Shown: positions 60,009 to 64,000 of the stretch, piece by piece
Layout of the letters: each line of letters begins with the position of its first letter
Position numbering within the stretch: the stretch's first letter is position 1
From: Novakomyces olei
Taxonomy: Eukaryota > Ascomycota > Novakomycetes > Novakomycetales > Novakomycetaceae
NCBI GenBank assembly: GCA_016906335.1
Contig: JADEYG010000003.1
Coordinates: forward strand, 682,001-746,000
Direction: 5' to 3'
Length of the DNA: 64,000 nucleotides
Made by a program: the position numbers and the translations under genes
The notes under the pieces: model-generated
Told to the model about the DNA's origin: nothing
The model's database searches: none
What the model saw: only the letters and a program-made list of their open reading frames with translations

Positions 60009-62423
60009 TCACAATTTATTCCTGTGTTCGGGCCGTAATACACCCTCATTCTCTGAGGTAATTGCAGCACATAAAGCTCGAATTTGTGCCATACTTAACC
60101 CGCATTTCCCTATAACATACCCCAAAACCGATCCCCATCTCTTGTCAATGTAATGCAATGTTTCAATCATGGCCGTGTACGGACTACCCAATTGTTCCGC
60201 GTATGTTTCCAGAATATGCTGCCGCTGGTCGTTCGTAATCTCAAAATTTTCACGTTCAATCATATTGTTGATCGTCGCCTCAATGTTGGACCGGTACACT
60301 TGGATCGGTTCCTGTAAAAGTGAACTAGATACTTCGTATTCACGTGCAATTAAATCCGGTGTGACGCCAACTAGTCGTTCAATTATTGCACAAAACAGGC
60401 CGGTTCGGTCTTTGCCAGCTAGAAGTAAGTGAGCATTTGTCAAGAATTAAAATTCATAATTAATTATTTAGACTATGAATATATATGTGTATGTGTGTTT
60501 ATTCATTTTATTTTTGTTTTCAACATATGTCTGCATTTGCATTGTCTGTTGCTATATTTTCTAATTTTAATTTTTAAATTTTTACTATTCTTGTTTTCAA
60601 CATATGTTTTGTCTTTTCCAAACCATACCTGTGCAATGAACAAGGACCGGACTGCGGTGGGCTATTATATGCTTCATTACCTCACTATAAGCAGCGCCAG
60701 CATGTTCTAATATCATGATGTTCACATCGAGCAAAATATCCTTGGGAGCATCCTGAGCCATCATCTTTTTCACTAATGCAGCTGGGTCAAAAATGCCGTC
60801 AGAAAATACAGGAGCATGCTTAACAATCCGTTCAAATCGCGGGTCCGCTGGCGCAAGTAGAGCATACTTTTTCCGCTCTGTAGCTGATCGAAAATCAAAA
60901 ATAACACCCCTCTTTTCCCCCAGCATTGAGAGTAGCATTTCTCTGCCCTCTAGAGTCGCACTACCAGGGTCGGCTGATCTATAAATCATACCCGATCGTA
61001 AACTCGCACCCTCACCAGACCAGCGTTGCCGGCAAGGCAAGGGCCCAACGTCGCGGACGTTATAAACGCCCGGCACTTGAGTAATGTGCGAGGCTATTCG
61101 GTAGCGTTTAGCCGCCCTTGTGCTCTCTGCTTCTGGTGACAGCCACTGCGTTATGTAACGCGCAACTGAAGGATTAAGGTTTTCTCGCTTCTTCTTTTCC
61201 TTAGCAACAGTATAAAAATTATGGTCACCGCCCCGGATCATTTGCACATCGCAAATTTCTCCTAACAAAGTGGCCCAGCGTGAAGCGTCTGCCGGGTCCA
61301 CGATATGATCCTTGTCGCCAAAAATAGTGAGCACTTGGGTCAATGACCGACGGCAGGCCTGAGGGATATCGAGTTCTGAATAAGTAGCGACTTCGAAAAC
61401 CTCTTCTGCCGGCGTGTGCCTTGTCACCAGCTGCCGCTGCACGAGCCAAGGCTCTGGTAATTGCTTTATATTCCTCCACCGCCAAGAATCGTCAACTGGC
61501 TCAAGGAACTGCTCATATTTTTCAAGCATTGTTTCAGATCGATAACGGCCTGAGCAGTTTACAACGCGGGGAATATCGTATTTGCCGTACTTTAAGTATT
61601 GCAAGCAGGCGATAGCGCCTGATGTCAGTAGGTAATTTAGTAAGAGTTTGCATATAGTAAAGGAAAGTAAAAGAAAAGAAAGAGCAAAAGAAAAGGGAAA
61701 GCTAAAAGATGAAGAAAAGAGCAACAAAAGCAACAAAAGACAGGCCGGCAATAAAAAAGATCATGCGGAAAATTGAACCGGCAGACAGTTAAATAGGACT
61801 ATTCAATAGGACCATTCAACGGACATTGCTACCCCAAATAGATCTGAAATGAAACAGGCCCTTGACTGACCTAGACCGAGCTTTAAAAGAACAAAAAAGA
61901 AAAAGTAGACACATGTAGTTTTATTCATCAAATTGCCGGCAAACTGCCATGGCACAAAAAAGCCTTGTCAAATTCGACTTATAATTTGGGCACAAGTAGC
62001 CGATACCTCTAGAATGGCCGATAAGGGCCCACGGCCAATAATCAAACTCTTCGACTAAATAGTCGAGTACACGATCGATATCATCCAAATCATCCTGATA
62101 TTAGACGGAGTACAGCGGCCTTACACTAATAAATCTTGGAGAATCAACGTCTTTGTCTGTTGACTCCCCACAGCCACGAAAGTCTAGGCGCACAGAGTCG
62201 ATACCAAGCTGCTGCGCCAGCATTCGCTGGTAGCAGTAATCCTTGTGTCCACTAGAATACGTTAATTACCCCACACTGGAAGAATATTGCGGCAGCCTTA
62301 CGCATGGCCGTGGCATATTACAGCCAACTTGGAGGCAGGCCGACGAAATTGTGTGTTTTGCTCGAGTATACACACTATTCGTTGGCCATTGGCACCCGCG
62401 ATCTCGACGCGCGTCGATACCAT
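60009..62423 (-). CDS. Alpha/beta-hydrolase fused to a tyrosine phosphatase
   Basis: Five exons give one 578-residue protein: 62423-62302, 62251-62125, 62094-62007, 61618-60629 and 60418-60009. The first half is a serine-aminopeptidase-like hydrolase. It has VICHGHAGHKDY (oxyanion region), VRLDFRGCGESTD, the nucleophile elbow IGHSRGGAIA, DKDHIVDP for the acid and GGDHNFY for the histidine. The second half is a Y_phosphatase3-type phosphatase: VPGVYNVRDVGPLP, GMIYRSADP, IFDFRSATERKKY and the P-loop HCTAGKDRTG, completed by splicing, followed by a helical end. Exon 4 encodes the junction without a break, so the fusion is not a splicing guess. Introns are 50, 30, 388 and 210 nt; the 30-nt one has CTAAT. 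Substrates of both domains are unknown. Confidence 0.85.
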
Positions 62424-62683
62424 ACCGTCATGTGATTGAAGTCGTTACTGTAGGCAATATATTGTATGTCGAAATGAATTATTTATACGCAAATTATCTA
62501 GAAGATTATTGTTATTATTATTATTATTATTATTCTTTTCTTTTCTTCTTCATCTACTAGCATGCTAATGGTCGCCATGGGCGATCAGAGACTGTATGGA
62601 CCCGATCCGAACAAACCCAAATCATCAATGTCATAGGATTGGATAAGGCTATGTAAATTGACCTAAACTCGACGTCTTTCTGA

Positions 62684-63195
62684 CTACGGCCGGCCTATAA
62701 TCATAATTTGCAGCTCACACGCATCCAACTCAGACACTGGCCTCGTGTCGGATACTATCTTTCCACGAAGTAGCAGGCGCACGCTTGACGCAGGAACTGA
62801 CAGCTCTGAAGCCGCTTGCTTTTTAATTTCTGCAGCAGTTGCTTGGCTGTCGACCGCCAATTGCAGTCTAGTTTGGGGCGGTCGTAGTAGTCGTGCGTTA
62901 ATTGTGACTAGTTTCAATTAGCCGTAGCAAATCATAATATATACCTTTATCGGACTGGAGAGAGCCCTCAGACGCGGCCGGCTGGTCGGGGTTTGTAGAT
63001 CCTGTTGACGTGTATGCAAAGTCTGGCAGCGGCGCTAGTCCTGCCTGCTTATTAGCTGTAAATTAGTGTAAATATGCCTACCCCAACTGCAGACCAGTCT
63101 ACTTCTTCAGGTGCTTTTTTAAAAGTATCGTTATAAATAAGACGCCGACGGCCAAGAGCAGCAAGGCTCTGGCGCACAAACGCTGATTCTTCCAT
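62684..63195 (-). CDS. GET5: Get5/Mdy2-like ubiquitin-like protein
   Basis: Get5 works with Get4 and Sgt2 to hand tail-anchored proteins to Get3 for insertion in the ER. Three exons (63195-63082, 63047-62945, 62907-62684) give 146 residues. The N-terminus is a short helical part (FVRQSLAALGRRR) that would bind Get4. GLAPLPDFAY resembles the PLP.L.Y linker of yeast Mdy2. The ubiquitin-like fold follows: VTINARLLRPPQTRLQL, IKKQAASELSVPASSVRLLL, the RGKIVSD turn and LQIMII. A C-terminal homodimerisation domain like that of yeast Get5 is missing or very short. Introns are 34 and 37 nt, near the minimum for this genome. The assignment rests on pattern; another ubiquitin-like protein is possible. 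Confidence 0.6.
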
Positions 63196-63282
63196 TGCGC
63201 CTAGTGATAATGTGATGGCTGTATTTCATGCACGTCACTTTTCGTATGAGGACGTAATAAAAGCGGACATGTAATTGTCTTT

Positions 63283-63357
<75 letters not shown>

Positions 63358-63359
63358 TT
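63283..63359. repeat. (TTTA)n microsatellite in a divergent promoter
   Basis: About 19 TTTA units lie between the GET5-like gene (start 63195, minus) and the dihydrofolate synthetase (start 63443, plus). Confidence 0.96.
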
Positions 63360-63442
63360 GATTGATTATATCCCTATTATTCATTATCAGATCAATCAGA
63401 AAATTGATCTCCAATGCGTCATCAGTTTGAGTGCATGAACTT

Positions 63443-64000
63443 ATGATCAAACCCGGGCTGCAGCGGATCACCAAGCTGCTTTCAGCTCTTGGTGATCCGC
63501 ACAATAGTTATCGCATAATACATGCAGCGGGAACGAATGGCAAAGGCTCAGTGTGCGCTTACACGTCTAGTATTCTTGACCGTGCTCAAATAGCTCACGG
63601 CCGTTTCACGAGCCCGCATCTCGTTCACAGATGGGATTGTATCCATGTGAACGGGGGTGCTGTATCAGAGGCAGACTTTAATCGTCAAGAGCGCCTTGTG
63701 AAAACTTGCAATGAATCTGAAGGCATTAATGCCTCGGAATTTGAAGTATTAACGGCAACAGCGTTTTTATTGTTCCGTGAGCAACGTGTAAAGATCGCGG
63801 TCATAGAGGCCGGCCTTGGGGGTACGCTAGATGCCACTAATGTCGTCAGTCCGTTGGTAACGATTATCACTAAAGTCTCGCTGGACCATACGGATTTTCT
63901 CGGTCCAACTTTACAGAGCATTGCGCAGCACAAAGTGGGTATCATGAAACCACGAGTGCCCTGTATAATTGACGCAACAAACTCTGACGCAGTGTTGACA
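63443..64000 (+). CDS. FOL3: Dihydrofolate synthetase, 3' truncated
   Basis: This enzyme of the Mur-ligase-like folylpolyglutamate synthase family adds the first glutamate to dihydropteroate (Fol3) or further glutamates (Met7). The frame is open from the ATG at 63443 to the window edge, 186 codons. The start MIKPGLQRITKLLSALGDP resembles Fol3. The P-loop reads HAAGTNGKGSVCAY, followed by GRFTSPHLVHRWDCI, then EFEVLTATAFLLF, AVIEAGLGGTLDATNV and SLDHTDFLGPTLQSIA. The short N-terminus favours dihydrofolate synthetase over the mitochondrial polyglutamate synthase. The C-terminal glutamate-binding domain is outside the window. Confidence 0.88.
   Translation, partial: MIKPGLQRITKLLSALGDPHNSYRIIHAAGTNGKGSVCAYTSSILDRAQIAHGRFTSPHLVHRWDCIHVNGGAVSEADFNRQERLVKTCNESEGINASEFEVLTATAFLLFREQRVKIAVIEAGLGGTLDATNVVSPLVTIITKVSLDHTDFLGPTLQSIAQHKVGIMKPRVPCIIDATNSDAVLT

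Noticed and set aside
62243-62560. Plus-strand frame over the start of the hydrolase-phosphatase gene
   Set aside because: It is antisense to exons with clear hydrolase motifs and has no recognisable content.

Overview
The window is a compact, gene-dense stretch of fungal nuclear DNA. It carries about 31 protein genes, most cut by short spliceosomal introns (commonly 38-60 nt, extremes 30 and about 400 nt). The introns have GT-AG ends and a CTAAC/CTAAT/TACTAAC branch site close to the acceptor. An ENA-type sodium ATPase, Ysc84, Spo7, protein O-mannosyltransferase, Yos9 ending in HDEL and an SM-protein Sec1 all point to a fungus. TSC1, a Gemin7-like protein and a dynein intermediate chain argue against a Saccharomyces-like yeast; a Taphrinomycotina or early-diverging lineage fits better, but the sequence alone does not settle it. 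I saw no viral or LTR element, no LINE or SINE, no DNA transposon and no CRISPR array.

Layout, left to right. 0-5.5 kb: VPS20 (cut at the left edge), cytochrome c haem lyase, mevalonate diphosphate decarboxylase, COX8, an intron-containing tRNA-Ala and a Cof-type HAD phosphatase. 5.5-7.5 kb is the gene-poorest stretch: a degenerate PEX11-like fragment and a promoter with five CACGTG boxes ahead of the ENA ATPase (7.5-10.7 kb). 11-24 kb: YSC84, TSC1, GPATCH11, DUT1, PUF6, QCR6, GEMIN7-like and POP7. 25-29 kb: RFA2 and SEC1. 29.7-30.7 kb holds what looks like a decaying membrane-protein gene with in-frame stops. 31-47 kb: PTC7, SDH1, SPO7, PGK1, PMT4, PRP4, ATP synthase subunit e and glucosamine-6-phosphate deaminase. 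48-64 kb: a FUSC-like membrane protein, YOS9, the proteasome alpha-1 subunit, dynein intermediate chain, a DHR2-like DEAH helicase, an alpha/beta-hydrolase fused to a tyrosine phosphatase, GET5 and a dihydrofolate synthetase cut at the right edge.

The genes do not form a pathway cluster; this is an ordinary housekeeping neighbourhood with many mitochondrial proteins (haem lyase, COX8, QCR6, SDH1, ATP synthase e, PTC7). Two architectural themes stand out. Divergent gene pairs usually share a spacer holding an AT-rich simple repeat, and several introns also carry long T-rich microsatellites on the sense strand. Exon boundaries below were worked out by hand from reading frame, splice consensus and remembered protein families; nothing was searched or aligned by computer.
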